A stretch of 64,000 nucleotides of DNA from Phycisphaerales bacterium (GCA_007693785.1 RECY01000029.1:1-64000); one strand, 5' to 3'; counted from the stretch's first letter, positions 1-8,922 are shown. Made by a program: numbers and translations. Notes: generated by a model not told the origin, from the letters alone.

Positions 1-129
1 CTCAATCGCGCAACCGGCCGTGCGCCGAACAAATGATCCCTCAGACACAGCCTAGGGACGAGGCAATGGGGGACGGAGAAGGAAGCCCGGTGGGCCACTG
101 CCCTTGTCCGCAAGGTCAGTGCTCCGCGT
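1..129. other. window edge, no gene
   Basis: No coding sequence is supported here. The right part holds one copy of a palindromic repeat (95-124) listed separately, lying just past the stop codon of the thioesterase gene. Confidence 0.5.
95..124 (-). repeat. REP-like palindrome, family A copy 1
   Basis: Imperfect palindrome with arms cactgccctt and aaggtcagtg around a tccgc-type loop. The same unit, in the other orientation, occurs at 20465-20498 and 57628-57660. All three copies sit in gaps next to gene ends. Confidence 0.7.
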
Positions 130-519
130 TCACCACGTCTCCAGCGTCGGCGCCGTCTTGAACGGGACCGGCTTCCCGTCCGGGCCCACGCTCACCAGCG
201 TCAGCGTCGCGGTCGTCACATCGACCCGCTCCCCCGTCGCGGCCCGCTCGGCGATCACGCGAACGTCCACCGTCACGCTCTTGGTCCCGAGGCGCGAGGT
301 CGTCGCGTAGAAGTTGACGACGTCCCCCAGGTGGACCGGGGCCTTGAAATCGACCCGCTCGACGCTGGCCGTCACCCACTTGTGGCACCCGTGCCGGCGC
401 GCCTCGACGAACCCGGCCTGGTCGATGTAGCTGAGGATGACCCCGCCGAAAATGGTGCCGTACGGGTTGGTGTCCCGCGGCATGGTCACAACACGGAGCG
501 CGGGAGTTTCGGTGGTCAT
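130..519 (-). CDS. acyl-CoA thioesterase, single hotdog domain (YciA-like)
   Basis: Predicted cytosolic thioesterase that splits acyl-CoA into free acid and CoA. The 129 residues form one hotdog domain: the N-terminal segment D-T-N-P-Y-G-T-I-F-G-G at residues 16-26 and the following Y-I-D-Q-A-G-F match the YciA/acyl-CoA hydrolase signature that carries the catalytic acid region and the central helix. Length is normal for a one-domain member. The ATG at 519 has no Shine-Dalgarno sequence but a TATGAT hexamer ends 5 bases upstream, so the mRNA is probably leaderless. It is divergent from the DinB-like gene. Substrate preference cannot be read from the sequence. Confidence 0.88.
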   Translation of the reverse strand: MTTETPALRVVTMPRDTNPYGTIFGGVILSYIDQAGFVEARRHGCHKWVTASVERVDFKAPVHLGDVVNFYATTSRLGTKSVTVDVRVIAERAATGERVDVTTATLTLVSVGPDGKPVPFKTAPTLETW

Positions 520-524
520 GCGAG

Positions 525-530
525 ATCATA
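525..530 (-). promoter_or_regulatory. -10 hexamer TATGAT, leaderless start
   Basis: TATGAT on the minus strand ends 5 bases before the ATG at 519, matching TATAAT at five of six positions. The distance places the transcription start at or next to the start codon. Confidence 0.55.
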
Positions 531-598
531 GGAATGAGGCTCGATCCAGCCGTATTTGTCCATCTGGCGTTTTGACCATTTGGTGATTTCATCCCGCG

Positions 599-604
599 TA
601 CCCT
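599..604 (+). promoter_or_regulatory. -10 hexamer TACCCT, leaderless start
   Basis: TACCCT ends 6 bases before the ATG at 611, which has no ribosome-binding site. A TTGACC at 572-577 lies 21 bases upstream of it, longer than the usual 16-18 spacing, so the -35 is uncertain. Confidence 0.5.
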
Positions 605-610
605 TGTGCA

Positions 611-1267
611 ATGACACAGCATTCCCCCGCCGCCCCCGTCGTCGGTTTCGACGGCTCCACCGCACTCTGGGACTCCATCGCCGAGATGGAGAACCGCGAA
701 CTCGTCCGGCGCTACCGCTACAGCGTCGGGCATTTCGACGACCGGGTGTTCGAGCTGAGCGACGAGCAGCTCGACACGGCCTTCGCGCCGGAGGCCGGCG
801 TCGGGCGTTGGCCGGCGCGGGTCCTGCTCGGGCACCTCGCCGATGCGGAGCTGGTGATCGCGCACCGGATCCGGCGGGCGGTCGCCGAGCCGGGGGCGGT
901 GCTGGGGCTGTGGGACGAGGACGCGTTCATCGACGCGGGGCTGTACCAGTCGCCGGGGAGCGGCGGGGCGGCGTTGAACGGCGCGCCGCCGCCGATCGGG
1001 GCGTTCGTCGGCGCGATCTGGACGATGCGTCAGTGGGTCGGCGAGTGGCTGGGCAAGCTCGACGAGAGCGCCTGGGCCCGCACCGTCATGCACCCCGAAC
1101 GCGGCGAGCTGGCCGTCCGCGACCTGGTCATCGGCAACGTCTGGCACCTCGAGAACCACGCCTACTGGCTGAACACCAAGGTCGAGCGGTTCCTCGGCCC
1201 GCGCCCCGCCGGGTGCGGCCCGCAGGGGTGCGGCACGACCGGGTGCGCGTGCAAGCCCGCGGAGTGA
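611..1267 (+). CDS. DinB-family protein with cysteine-rich C-terminal tail
   Basis: Member of the DinB/YfiT four-helix-bundle superfamily, whose proteins are metal-dependent thiol S-transferases or uncharacterised stress proteins. The expected metal triad is visible as His75 in the G-H-L-A-D-A helix and His179/His183 in W-H-L-E-N-H. Unusually, after the fold ends there is a short tail with four cysteines (202, 207, 212, 214) spaced by glycines, which could bind a metal. It is followed by a long inverted repeat. The actual reaction and thiol partner are unknown; the family assignment is fairly secure. Confidence 0.8.
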   Translation: MTQHSPAAPVVGFDGSTALWDSIAEMENRELVRRYRYSVGHFDDRVFELSDEQLDTAFAPEAGVGRWPARVLLGHLADAELVIAHRIRRAVAEPGAVLGLWDEDAFIDAGLYQSPGSGGAALNGAPPPIGAFVGAIWTMRQWVGEWLGKLDESAWARTVMHPERGELAVRDLVIGNVWHLENHAYWLNTKVERFLGPRPAGCGPQGCGTTGCACKPAE

Positions 1268-1298
1268 TCCGCGTTCTACGCCACCCGTCCGGTGCCCC

Positions 1299-1432
1299 GG
1301 AAACGCGGAGCCCGCTTCGGGCGCAGCTTTTCCGGGCTCCCCGCTCTCCCACGCTCGCGACGCCGTCCGCAGCCGGTCATGGAAAAGCTCCGCCGACCGC
1401 GGCGGTCGGCTCCGCGTTTCCATGGCACCGGA
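1299..1432. repeat. long imperfect inverted repeat (cruciform-like)
   Basis: Outer arms of about 23 bases at each end match at all but two positions when one is reverse-complemented (shared core gaaacgcggagc). Inner segments gcagcttttccgg and catggaaaagctccg also pair, so most of the element can fold into one long hairpin. It fills the gap between the DinB-like gene and nadB. Confidence 0.7.
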
Positions 1433-1479
1433 CTCTGCTCCTCGGCATCCGCCCGCATCCCCCGCGTCGCCCCGGGCGA

Positions 1480-1485
1480 TACCCT
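1480..1485 (+). promoter_or_regulatory. -10 hexamer TACCCT upstream of nadB
   Basis: TACCCT ends 8 bases before the nadB ATG at 1494. No Shine-Dalgarno sequence lies between them, which suggests a leaderless transcript. Confidence 0.5.
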
Positions 1486-1493
1486 TGTGCCAG

Positions 1494-3173
1494 ATGAACC
1501 CACTGTTCGACCAGCGCCGCTACCTCATCCCCTTCCGATCCGGGCTCCTGCCGCAGATCTTCACGGGCGTCTTGGTCATCGGCGGCGGGGTCGCGGGGCT
1601 GCGTGCGGCCCTCGCGGCGGCCGAGCGTGGGGCCGAGGTCATCCTCCTCACCAAGGGCCCGTTCGAGCAGACGGCGACCGCGTGGGCCCAGGGCGGCGTG
1701 GCGGCCGCCCTCGAGCCCGGCGATACCTTTGAATCACACGTGCAGGACACACTCACCGCCGGCGCGGGCCTCTGCGACCGCGACGTTGTGCAGATGGTCG
1801 TGGAAGAGGGTGCGGAGCGCGTCCGCGAGCTGTTCGAGTGGGGCATGCGTGTCGACGCGGGCGACGACGGCAAGCCGACGCCCGGCATCGAGGGCGGGCA
1901 CTCGGCGAGGCGCATCTACCACGCCGGGGGCGATTCGACCGGCGCGGAGATCCAGCGCCTGCTCACCGAACGCGTGCGCGCGCACGCCGCGATCCGCGTC
2001 TTCGAAAAGTGCTTCGCGCTCGACCTGGTGACCCCAAGCGACGAGCCGGGCAGCCCGGTCATGGGCGCGATCACGCACCACCCGCGCTACGGGCTGCAGA
2101 TGATCTGGGCGCGGTCGACGATCCTCGCCAGCGGCGGCGCGGGGGGTGTGTACCGCGAGACGACCAACCCGCCGCAAGCGACGGCCGACGGGCTCGCGAT
2201 GGCCTACCGCGCCGGGGCCGAGATCGCCGACGCCGCGTTCGTGCAGTTCCACCCGACGGCCCTCTACCTCGCCGGTGCGCCCCGCCTGCTCATCTCCGAA
2301 GCGATCCGCGGCGAGGGCGCGCACCTGGTCGACACCAGCGGGCACCGCTTTATGCGGGACGTCCACGAGCTGGGCGAGCTGGCGCCACGCGACGTCGTGA
2401 GCCAGGCGATCGTGCGCCAGATGCACAAGCAGGGCGGTCGCCACGTCTGGCTGGATTGCCGCCACATCGAGCGGTTCGCCGAGCGGTTCCCCGGCATCGC
2501 GTCGCGATTGAAGCAGTTCGAGCTCGACCCGCAGCGCGACGCGATCCCCGTCCACCCCGCGGCTCACTACACGATCGGGGGCGTGCGCACCGACGCCGAC
2601 GGGCGGACCAGCGTCCCCGGGCTCTACGCCGCGGGCGAGGCGGCCTGCACGGGGCTCCACGGGGCCAACCGTCTCGCGAGCAACTCGCTGCTCGAAGGGC
2701 TCGTCTTCGGCGATCGCGCCGGGCGGAAGGCGACGAACGGGAACGGGTTCACGAGCGGTGGGGGCGGTGCCCCCTCTTCGCCCCCGGTCCCGATCGTCAG
2801 CGACATCCGCCCCAGCGACCACGCCGAGCTCGACCTCGCCGACGTGCGGTCCAGCCTGCGCTCGGCGATGTGGCGCAACGCGGGGCTCGTGCGCAACGGG
2901 CCGCGACTGACGGACCTCGCCGAGATGCTCGGCTTCTGGGCGAAGTACACGCTGGATAAGATCTTCGACGAGCCTATGGGCTGGGAGACGCAGAACCTCC
3001 TGCTCGCGGGCGCGATCATCGCCCGCAGCGCGGCCTGGCGCGAGGAATCCCGCGGGTGCCACGTGCGGGACGACTGCACGGGAACCGATGACGCCTTCTG
3101 TGCGCACGACGCCTGGCGGCGCGGGCGCGACGAGCCGACGCGAACGCCCGTGGGCGAGGCCCTCGTGAGCTGA
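1494..3173 (+). CDS. nadB: L-aspartate oxidase
   Basis: FAD enzyme oxidising L-aspartate to iminoaspartate, the first step of de novo NAD synthesis, working with quinolinate synthase NadA (not in this window). The N-terminus shows the dinucleotide fold V-I-G-G-G-V-A-G-L-R-A, then T-A-T-A-W-A-Q-G-G-V for FAD binding. The succinate-dehydrogenase-like capping domain has the H-P-T-A-L-Y and G-E-G-A segments, and the C-terminal part has H-G-A-N-R-L-A-S-N-S. The start is the ATG at 1494 (559 residues): an earlier in-frame ATG lies inside the inverted repeat and would add 24 unrelated residues. A lipoprotein gene follows after 21 bases. Confidence 0.95.
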   Translation: MNPLFDQRRYLIPFRSGLLPQIFTGVLVIGGGVAGLRAALAAAERGAEVILLTKGPFEQTATAWAQGGVAAALEPGDTFESHVQDTLTAGAGLCDRDVVQMVVEEGAERVRELFEWGMRVDAGDDGKPTPGIEGGHSARRIYHAGGDSTGAEIQRLLTERVRAHAAIRVFEKCFALDLVTPSDEPGSPVMGAITHHPRYGLQMIWARSTILASGGAGGVYRETTNPPQATADGLAMAYRAGAEIADAAFVQFHPTALYLAGAPRLLISEAIRGEGAHLVDTSGHRFMRDVHELGELAPRDVVSQAIVRQMHKQGGRHVWLDCRHIERFAERFPGIASRLKQFELDPQRDAIPVHPAAHYTIGGVRTDADGRTSVPGLYAAGEAACTGLHGANRLASNSLLEGLVFGDRAGRKATNGNGFTSGGGGAPSSPPVPIVSDIRPSDHAELDLADVRSSLRSAMWRNAGLVRNGPRLTDLAEMLGFWAKYTLDKIFDEPMGWETQNLLLAGAIIARSAAWREESRGCHVRDDCTGTDDAFCAHDAWRRGRDEPTRTPVGEALVS

Positions 3174-3194
3174 ACACCGACCGCGGGGTGGCGC

Positions 3195-3794
3195 ATGCAA
3201 CGCAAGCAACATCGCATCACGATCGGCGCGCTCGCGGCGACCGGTGTCGCCGCGATGCTCGGCGCGTGCGAAACCGAGACCCGCGTCGTCCGCCAGGACG
3301 GCATGATGCTCGCCAACCTTCCGGGCGCGACCGGCGGCGGGGCCGACCCCGCGACCGTGACGCCGCGATCGCAGGACGTCGTGGGCCTCCCCGGGGGCGC
3401 GCCCCGCGAAGAGCTCGACGACGGCACCGTCATCCTCCGCGCCCGCACCGGGCGACAGCTCATGGGACACCTGTTCACCACCCTCCGAAACAACGAACGC
3501 GAACTCTTCGTCGCTCAGGTCCTCAGCACGCGCACCAAGCAGGAGTTCCACGACCGCGGGCTCGACCCGGCCCTCGCCTTTGACGAGCTCAAGCAGCGCT
3601 CGGAGTGGATCGAAAAGCTCTTCCAGCGCATGCCCCAGGGCGAGTTCACGCCCGGCGTGCTGATGCAGCGACAGGGCGACCGCGTCTACCGGATGACCGT
3701 GACGGGCATGGCCGCCGACGGGCTCCGCTGGACCTTCATGGACATGGTCATGGAAGACGGGAGCTGGCGCCTGCGATGGTTCGGGGGGCAGTGA
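3195..3794 (+). CDS. putative lipoprotein, unknown function
   Basis: A 199-residue exported protein. A basic N-terminus, a hydrophobic stretch and L-G-A-C at about residue 25 form a lipobox, so it should be lipid-anchored in the periplasm or outer membrane. The rest is a soluble domain; its C-terminal half (Y-R-M-T-V-T-G, then W-R-L-R-W-F) looks like a small beta-rich fold that I cannot assign to a family. It lies 21 bases downstream of nadB on the same strand and may be co-transcribed, but nothing links it to NAD synthesis. Confidence 0.75.
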   Translation: MQRKQHRITIGALAATGVAAMLGACETETRVVRQDGMMLANLPGATGGGADPATVTPRSQDVVGLPGGAPREELDDGTVILRARTGRQLMGHLFTTLRNNERELFVAQVLSTRTKQEFHDRGLDPALAFDELKQRSEWIEKLFQRMPQGEFTPGVLMQRQGDRVYRMTVTGMAADGLRWTFMDMVMEDGSWRLRWFGGQ

Positions 3795-3804
3795 GCGCCG
3801 TCCC

Positions 3805-3915
3805 GGTGGCACAGCTCTCCGAGCTGTGTCGGATCTGGTGACGGCTCTCCGAGTTTTCTTCTCCCCAGTATCCTGACCGTCGGCCGCACCACACAGCTCG
3901 GAGAGCTGTGCCACC
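3805..3915. repeat. REPIN-like pair of inverted palindromes
   Basis: Two 24-base arms (3805-3828 and 3892-3915) are perfect reverse complements. Each arm is itself a hairpin, cacagctc-tcc-gagctgtg. A third partial copy, ggctctccgag, lies at 3843-3853. Paired REP palindromes flanking a short spacer are the structure of REPINs, which in other bacteria are mobilised by RAYT transposases; none is encoded here. Confidence 0.8.
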
Positions 3916-5257
3916 TGGAGCCGCGTTGCACCCGCGTGATCTGGCGTACATCCTGGCGGGCGTGGCGATGTCGCCGGTGATCCTGCGCAAGAGCCGGGGG
4001 GATTGGCCCGCGCGCCTCGGGAGGACTGAGGCCCTCGGGCCCGTCGCACCGGGCCGGCTGGGGCGGGTGCTGCTGCACGCGGTGAGTGTGGGAGAGGTGA
4101 ACGCGCTGCGTTCGCTGGTGCCGCGGCTTGCGCGAGAAGCCGAGGTCGTCGTGAGCGTGACGACCGACACCGGCATCGCCCGGGCGCGTGCGCTCTTTGC
4201 GGGCGACGCACCGCTCGCGACGGTCGTGCGGTACCCGCTGGATTTTTCGTGGAGCGTGCGCCGGTTTCTGGACGCCGTACGCCCGGACGCGGTCGGGCTG
4301 GTGGAGCTCGAGCTCTGGCCGGGCTTTCTTGATGCCTGCCGGGCGCGGTCGATCCCCGTCGGCGTCATCAACGGTCGCCTGAGCGAGCGATCGTTCCGCG
4401 GGTATCACCGTTTTCGGCGTGTGGTCTCGCCGATGTTCCGGTCGCTGGCGTTCGCGGGCGTGCAGGACGAGGCGTACGCCGAGCGGTTCGAGGCGATGGG
4501 CGTGAAGCCCACCGACTGCCTGTTGACCGGGAGCATGAAGTGGGACGCCGCCGACCCGGACGCGGCACGCAACCACGCGTTCGTGCGCACGGCCGCGGCG
4601 CTGGCGGAAGAGCTCGGCATCGACCGTTCGCGCCCGCTGATCGTCGCGGGCTCGACGGCCGAAGGTGAGGAGAAGCTGCTACATGAGACGCTCGTGTCGC
4701 TGGAGCAGAGCGGGCGAGTCGTGCCCGGCACGCAGCTCGCGTGCGCGCCGCGACAGACGACGCGCTTCGATGAGGCCGCGGCTGGCCTGCCCGGGTGCGT
4801 GCGGCGCAGCGCGCGCACGCCGGGGGCTCCGGGCTCGACGCGGTTCCTGCTCGACACGATCGGCGAGCTGCGGGCGCTTTACGCGCTCGCGGACGTCGTC
4901 GTGCTCGGGCGGAGCTTTGCGCCGCTGTACGGGTCGGACCCGATCGAGCCCGCGGCCCTCGGCAAGGCGACGCTCATCGGCCCGAACGTCAAAGACTTTG
5001 AGCACGCGGTCGGCGCGCTCGAGCGGGGCAGGGCTCTTCGGCGTGTGACGCGCGAGGCAATCGGGGGCGAGCTCGCGTCGATTCTGAGCGACCCGCACGG
5101 GGCCCGCGCGATGGGCGAACGCGGGATCGCCTGCGTCCGCGACCACCAGGGCGCGAGCGAACGCCACGCGGAGCTGCTGCTGAGCCTGCTGAGGGCGGGC
5201 TCGGTAGCCGACGGCGGCGCGACGCGTTCGGGCGCGCTCGCCGGCGTCACGCCTTGA
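3908..5257 (+). CDS. waaA: 3-deoxy-D-manno-octulosonic acid transferase
   Basis: GT-B glycosyltransferase that adds Kdo to lipid A precursor at the inner membrane, so the organism makes lipopolysaccharide. Visible are the V-S-V-G-E motif with the catalytic glutamate, V-E-L-E-L-W-P-G-F, N-G-R-L-S-E-R-S, and the C-terminal CMP-Kdo site with V-V-L-G-R-S-F and D-P-I-E-P-A-A-L-G. About 449 residues, the usual length. The start is uncertain: the open frame begins with a GTG at 3908 that lies inside the REP palindrome; a TTG at 3926 preceded by ggag is an alternative. The usual N-terminal membrane helix is short here. Confidence 0.92.
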   Translation: MPPGAALHPRDLAYILAGVAMSPVILRKSRGDWPARLGRTEALGPVAPGRLGRVLLHAVSVGEVNALRSLVPRLAREAEVVVSVTTDTGIARARALFAGDAPLATVVRYPLDFSWSVRRFLDAVRPDAVGLVELELWPGFLDACRARSIPVGVINGRLSERSFRGYHRFRRVVSPMFRSLAFAGVQDEAYAERFEAMGVKPTDCLLTGSMKWDAADPDAARNHAFVRTAAALAEELGIDRSRPLIVAGSTAEGEEKLLHETLVSLEQSGRVVPGTQLACAPRQTTRFDEAAAGLPGCVRRSARTPGAPGSTRFLLDTIGELRALYALADVVVLGRSFAPLYGSDPIEPAALGKATLIGPNVKDFEHAVGALERGRALRRVTREAIGGELASILSDPHGARAMGERGIACVRDHQGASERHAELLLSLLRAGSVADGGATRSGALAGVTP

Positions 5258-5372
5258 GCCCGGGCGAGGCACGGGTTTCGGCGGTCGGTCGGGCGGTGGT
5301 CTGCCCCGGCGGGGGTTGGTGTCATACCATGACCGCTCGGCCCGTTGCTCCGGCGCGGGCGGAGAACCCCTC

Positions 5373-5445
5373 GGGGGCGTAGCTCAATCGGTAGAGCATC
5401 GGACTTTTAATCCGCAGGTTCAGGGTTCGAGTCCCTGCGCCCCCA
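5373..5445 (+). tRNA. tRNA-Lys (anticodon TTT)
   Basis: A 73-nucleotide cloverleaf: acceptor ggggcg-type 7-bp stem 5373-5379/5438-5444, D arm gctc...gagc, anticodon loop cttttaa giving anticodon TTT, T arm cagggttcgagtccctg. The discriminator base is A and CCA is not encoded. The outermost anticodon-stem pair is a T-C mismatch. The SNF2 helicase gene starts 56 bases downstream. Confidence 0.97.
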
Positions 5446-5501
5446 TTCGCCCGGCTCGGTGCGATCCCCGGCAACCCGGCGGAGCCGCGCGGGCCTCAAC
5501 C

Positions 5502-8500
5502 GTGCCGAAGCCAAGGAAGGGCCAGTTGCAGGACCTCACGCGAGCTACCGGGACCGCGTCGGCCGTGCAGGCGTCGTTGGTTGTTCACGCGCAGTGGAGC
5601 GACGCCGGGCTGCACCTCTGGGGCGAGAGCGAGGCGTGGTTCGCCGGGCGACACCCAGAAGCACGCCCGATCGACGCGGGGACGCACCCGTTCGCCGAGG
5701 ACGCCTCGGCGCTGCTCGACCGCGTCCGCGGGCTGCTTCCTGCGCCCGCGGGGGCGACGTTGCGCGTCGGGCGGCTCGCGCTGGTCCTGCCCGCGAGCGG
5801 GGGGCGTCCGAGCCCGAGCCCGCGTTTGGCGCACGCGCTCGGCGTGAGCGCGGACGACGTGACGATCGAGGGGCTGGGGCGGTTCGAGACGCCGACGGTC
5901 GTGGTGCCGCCCTCGCACGCCGGGAGCGTGCTGGAAGCGCTGCTCGACGCGGGCGACGCGGAGGCGATCGAGCGCGACCCGGGCGAGCCGGAGGCGGGGT
6001 TGCAAGTGGGCCCGGGTGTCGAGTTTCTCGCCTCGGTCGCGCGTCTGGCGCGGTACGTGCTTGCGCAACAGCGGTTCGTGCCGATGCTGCGTCAGGAGGG
6101 CTCCGGGCGTCTGACCGGGACGTGGATGCCCTGGCTCGGCGACGGACAGGTCGCGGAGCGCGTGAACAAGCTGGTCGCGCGCACGCCCCCGGTGGTGCGC
6201 GCGGTCGAGGACGACCTGCGCCACGATCCTTGGGCGGTGGTGGAGTCCATGACGGCGGCGCTGGTGGACGACGGGGCTCGCCGCGCCCTCTCGGCCGAGT
6301 CCATGCGCGACACGATCCAAGGGCAGGACCCCGCGGCCGACGAGCAGGTCGCCTGGCTCACGGGCCTGCTCGAAGAATCCGGGCGCCCCGTGCCCGTGCC
6401 GCTCCCGCGCGTCGCCGACACCGTGCGCCAGGTGCGCCGGTGGATCGGGGGCCTGGAAGAGCGCGGCGCCAGCAGCACGTGGCGCCTCTGCCTCCGCCTC
6501 AACGAGCCGGTCGATATGGAGCTGATCGAGGATCTCGAAGCCCCCCCCGCGGCTCTGCACTGGTCGCTCAGCTTCCACCTTCAGCCGGTCGACGCGCCGG
6601 AAGTCTTTCTCGATGCGGCCGACGTCTGGTCGCTCTCGACCGAGACGATCACCGTCGAGGGCTGGCGCGTCGACGACCCGCAAGAGCTGCTGCTGGGCGA
6701 ACTCGGGCGCGCGGCCCGCGTCTTCCGCCAGCTCGAGCGCTCGTTGGAAGACCCGGAGCCGATCGAGCTGCTGCTGACCACGCAGGAGGCGTACGCGTTC
6801 CTGCGCGAGCACCGCACGCCGCTGGAGGAGCAGGGCTTCTCGGTGCACGTGCCCGAGTGGTGGGAGAGCCCGAGCGCGCGCCTCGGGGCACGTCTGCGCC
6901 TCGACGACCCGGAAGACGCCGCGGGGAGCGCCATCGGGACGGGCATGTCCGCCGCCGCCGGCCCGGAGCTGGGGCTCAACACGCTCGTGGGCTACCGGTG
7001 GGAGATCGCGGTCGGGAGCGTGACGCTGACGCTGAGCGAGTTCGAGAAGCTCGCGGAGAAGAAGGCGCCGCTCGTGCGCGTGAACGGGCAATGGGTCGAG
7101 ATCCGTCCCGAGGACGTCATGGCGGCGGTCGGGTTCATCCGCGAGAACCCGGGCGGGGAGATGCGCGTCGGCGAGGCGCTGCGCCTCGCGTACGCCGCCG
7201 ACCGGGCCCAGACCGGGCTCCCCATCGTCGGGCTCGACGCCGGCGGCTGGGTGGGCGCGCTGCTCGGCGGCGGTGGGAACGCGCTGCCGATCCTCGAGAC
7301 GCCCAAGGGCTTCCACGGCACCCTGCGCCCGTACCAGTCTCGCGGGCTGAGCTGGATGTCGTTCCTGGAGCGCTTCGGCTTCGGCGTCTGCCTGGCCGAC
7401 GACATGGGCCTCGGCAAGACGGTCCAGTTGCTCGCGCTGTGCATGCACGAACGCGAGGCGGCGGCCGCGGCACGCGAACGCGGGGAAACCGGCGTCGAAC
7501 CGGTCGGCCCGACGCTGCTCATCGTGCCGATGTCGGTCGTCGGGAACTGGATGTACGAGGCCCGGCGCTTCACGCCCGAGCTGCGCGTCACGATCCACCA
7601 CGGCGTGGAGCGTCTGCAGGGCTCGGCGTTCCTCGAGAAGGCGTCCAACTGCGACCTGGTCATCACGACCTACGCGCTGGCGAACCGGGATCAGGACCTC
7701 TTCGGGCAGATGCGCTGGCACCGCGTCGTGCTGGACGAGGCGCAGAACATCAAGAACCCGCAGGCGAAGCAGACGCAGGCGGTGCGAGCGGTCAACGCCG
7801 AGCGGCGCATCGCGCTGACGGGCACCCCGGTCGAGAACCGGCTGACCGAGCTCTGGTCGATCATGGATTTTCTGAACCCCGGCTACCTCGGGACGGCCGC
7901 GGCGTTCCGCAAGCGGTTCGCCGTCCCGATCGAGCGTTACCGCGACCCGCAGAAGTCCGAGCAGCTCCGCGGCCTGGTGCGCCCGTTCGTGCTGCGCCGG
8001 CTCAAGACCGACCCGGACGTCGTCAGCGACCTGCCCGAGAAGCTGGAGACGCGCGAGTACTGCCACCTGACCAGCGAGCAGGCGGAGCTCTACGAGAACG
8101 CGGTGCGGCGGATGCTCGGCGAGGTCGATCAGGCGGAGGGCATGCACCGTCGCGGGCTGGTGCTGAGCACGCTGATCCGCCTCAAGCAGATCTGCAACCA
8201 CCCGTCGCAATTGCTCAAGGATCACGATGTGAAGAGCGCGCGCGGGCCGGAGCCGGGGCGCTCGGGCAAGTGCGTGCGTCTGCTGGAGATGCTCGACGAG
8301 GTGCTCGCGGAGGAGCACCAGGCGCTGGTGTTCACCCAGTTCCGCCAGATGGGGCACATCCTCGAGTCGATGATCCGACAGCACACCGGGCGGGAGGTGC
8401 TGTTCCTGCACGGCGGCACGCCGCAGAAGCAGCGCGAGGTCCTGGTCAACAAGTTCCAGGAGGGGACGGGCAAGCACCCGGTGCTGATCCTGAGCCTGAA

Positions 8501-8810
8501 GGCGGGCGGCGTGGGCCTGAACCTGACCGCCGCCAGCCACGTCTTCCACTTCGACCGCTGGTGGAACCCGGCCGTGGAGGACCAGGCGACCGACCGCGCC
8601 TACCGCATCGGGCAGACCAAGACCGTCCACGTCCACAAGTATGTCGTGCGCGGCACGCTGGAAGAGCGCATCGACCAGATGATCGAGCGGAAGACCGAGC
8701 TGGCCCGGAACATCGTCGGCGCCGGCGAGCGCTGGCTGACCGAGCTGGACACCGAGCAGCTCCGCGACATCCTGAGCCTGCGGACCGACGCGATCGCGGA
8801 CGATTTCTGA
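5502..8810 (+). CDS. SNF2-family DEAD/DEAH-type helicase
   Basis: Swi2/Snf2 ATPase of about 1102 residues, predicted to translocate on double-stranded DNA and remodel protein-DNA complexes. The N-terminal 500 residues correspond to the SNF2-associated region found in bacterial members. The ATPase core shows Walker A D-D-M-G-L-G-K-T (near residue 635), D-E-A-Q (near 744), T-G-T-P-V-E-N and, in the second lobe, G-G-V-G-L-N-L and D-R-A-Y-R-I-G-Q (near 1027). I place the start at GTG 5502, since the open frame upstream runs through the tRNA and cannot be coding. The SWIM gene follows, and such pairs recur in other bacteria. Confidence 0.92.
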   Translation: MPKPRKGQLQDLTRATGTASAVQASLVVHAQWSDAGLHLWGESEAWFAGRHPEARPIDAGTHPFAEDASALLDRVRGLLPAPAGATLRVGRLALVLPASGGRPSPSPRLAHALGVSADDVTIEGLGRFETPTVVVPPSHAGSVLEALLDAGDAEAIERDPGEPEAGLQVGPGVEFLASVARLARYVLAQQRFVPMLRQEGSGRLTGTWMPWLGDGQVAERVNKLVARTPPVVRAVEDDLRHDPWAVVESMTAALVDDGARRALSAESMRDTIQGQDPAADEQVAWLTGLLEESGRPVPVPLPRVADTVRQVRRWIGGLEERGASSTWRLCLRLNEPVDMELIEDLEAPPAALHWSLSFHLQPVDAPEVFLDAADVWSLSTETITVEGWRVDDPQELLLGELGRAARVFRQLERSLEDPEPIELLLTTQEAYAFLREHRTPLEEQGFSVHVPEWWESPSARLGARLRLDDPEDAAGSAIGTGMSAAAGPELGLNTLVGYRWEIAVGSVTLTLSEFEKLAEKKAPLVRVNGQWVEIRPEDVMAAVGFIRENPGGEMRVGEALRLAYAADRAQTGLPIVGLDAGGWVGALLGGGGNALPILETPKGFHGTLRPYQSRGLSWMSFLERFGFGVCLADDMGLGKTVQLLALCMHEREAAAAARERGETGVEPVGPTLLIVPMSVVGNWMYEARRFTPELRVTIHHGVERLQGSAFLEKASNCDLVITTYALANRDQDLFGQMRWHRVVLDEAQNIKNPQAKQTQAVRAVNAERRIALTGTPVENRLTELWSIMDFLNPGYLGTAAAFRKRFAVPIERYRDPQKSEQLRGLVRPFVLRRLKTDPDVVSDLPEKLETREYCHLTSEQAELYENAVRRMLGEVDQAEGMHRRGLVLSTLIRLKQICNHPSQLLKDHDVKSARGPEPGRSGKCVRLLEMLDEVLAEEHQALVFTQFRQMGHILESMIRQHTGREVLFLHGGTPQKQREVLVNKFQEGTGKHPVLILSLKAGGVGLNLTAASHVFHFDRWWNPAVEDQATDRAYRIGQTKTVHVHKYVVRGTLEERIDQMIERKTELARNIVGAGERWLTELDTEQLRDILSLRTDAIADDF

Positions 8811-8922
8811 TGCCCCAAACCCGGCCCGAGGCGGCGGAAGTGGACATCACGCGGCGAGCGACCAACCCTTTCCCTTCGGGGTTTTCGAGCGGGCGGGGCC
8901 CGATCCGGAGTAACGACCGAGC

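Noticed and set aside
104-310. Short plus-strand frame at the left edge
   Set aside because: Antisense to the thioesterase gene and without any recognisable features.
5316-5501. Upstream extension of the SNF2 open frame
   Set aside because: It runs through the tRNA-Lys and gives the well-known artefact A-Q-S-V-E-H-R-T-F-N-P-Q; the coding start must be downstream.
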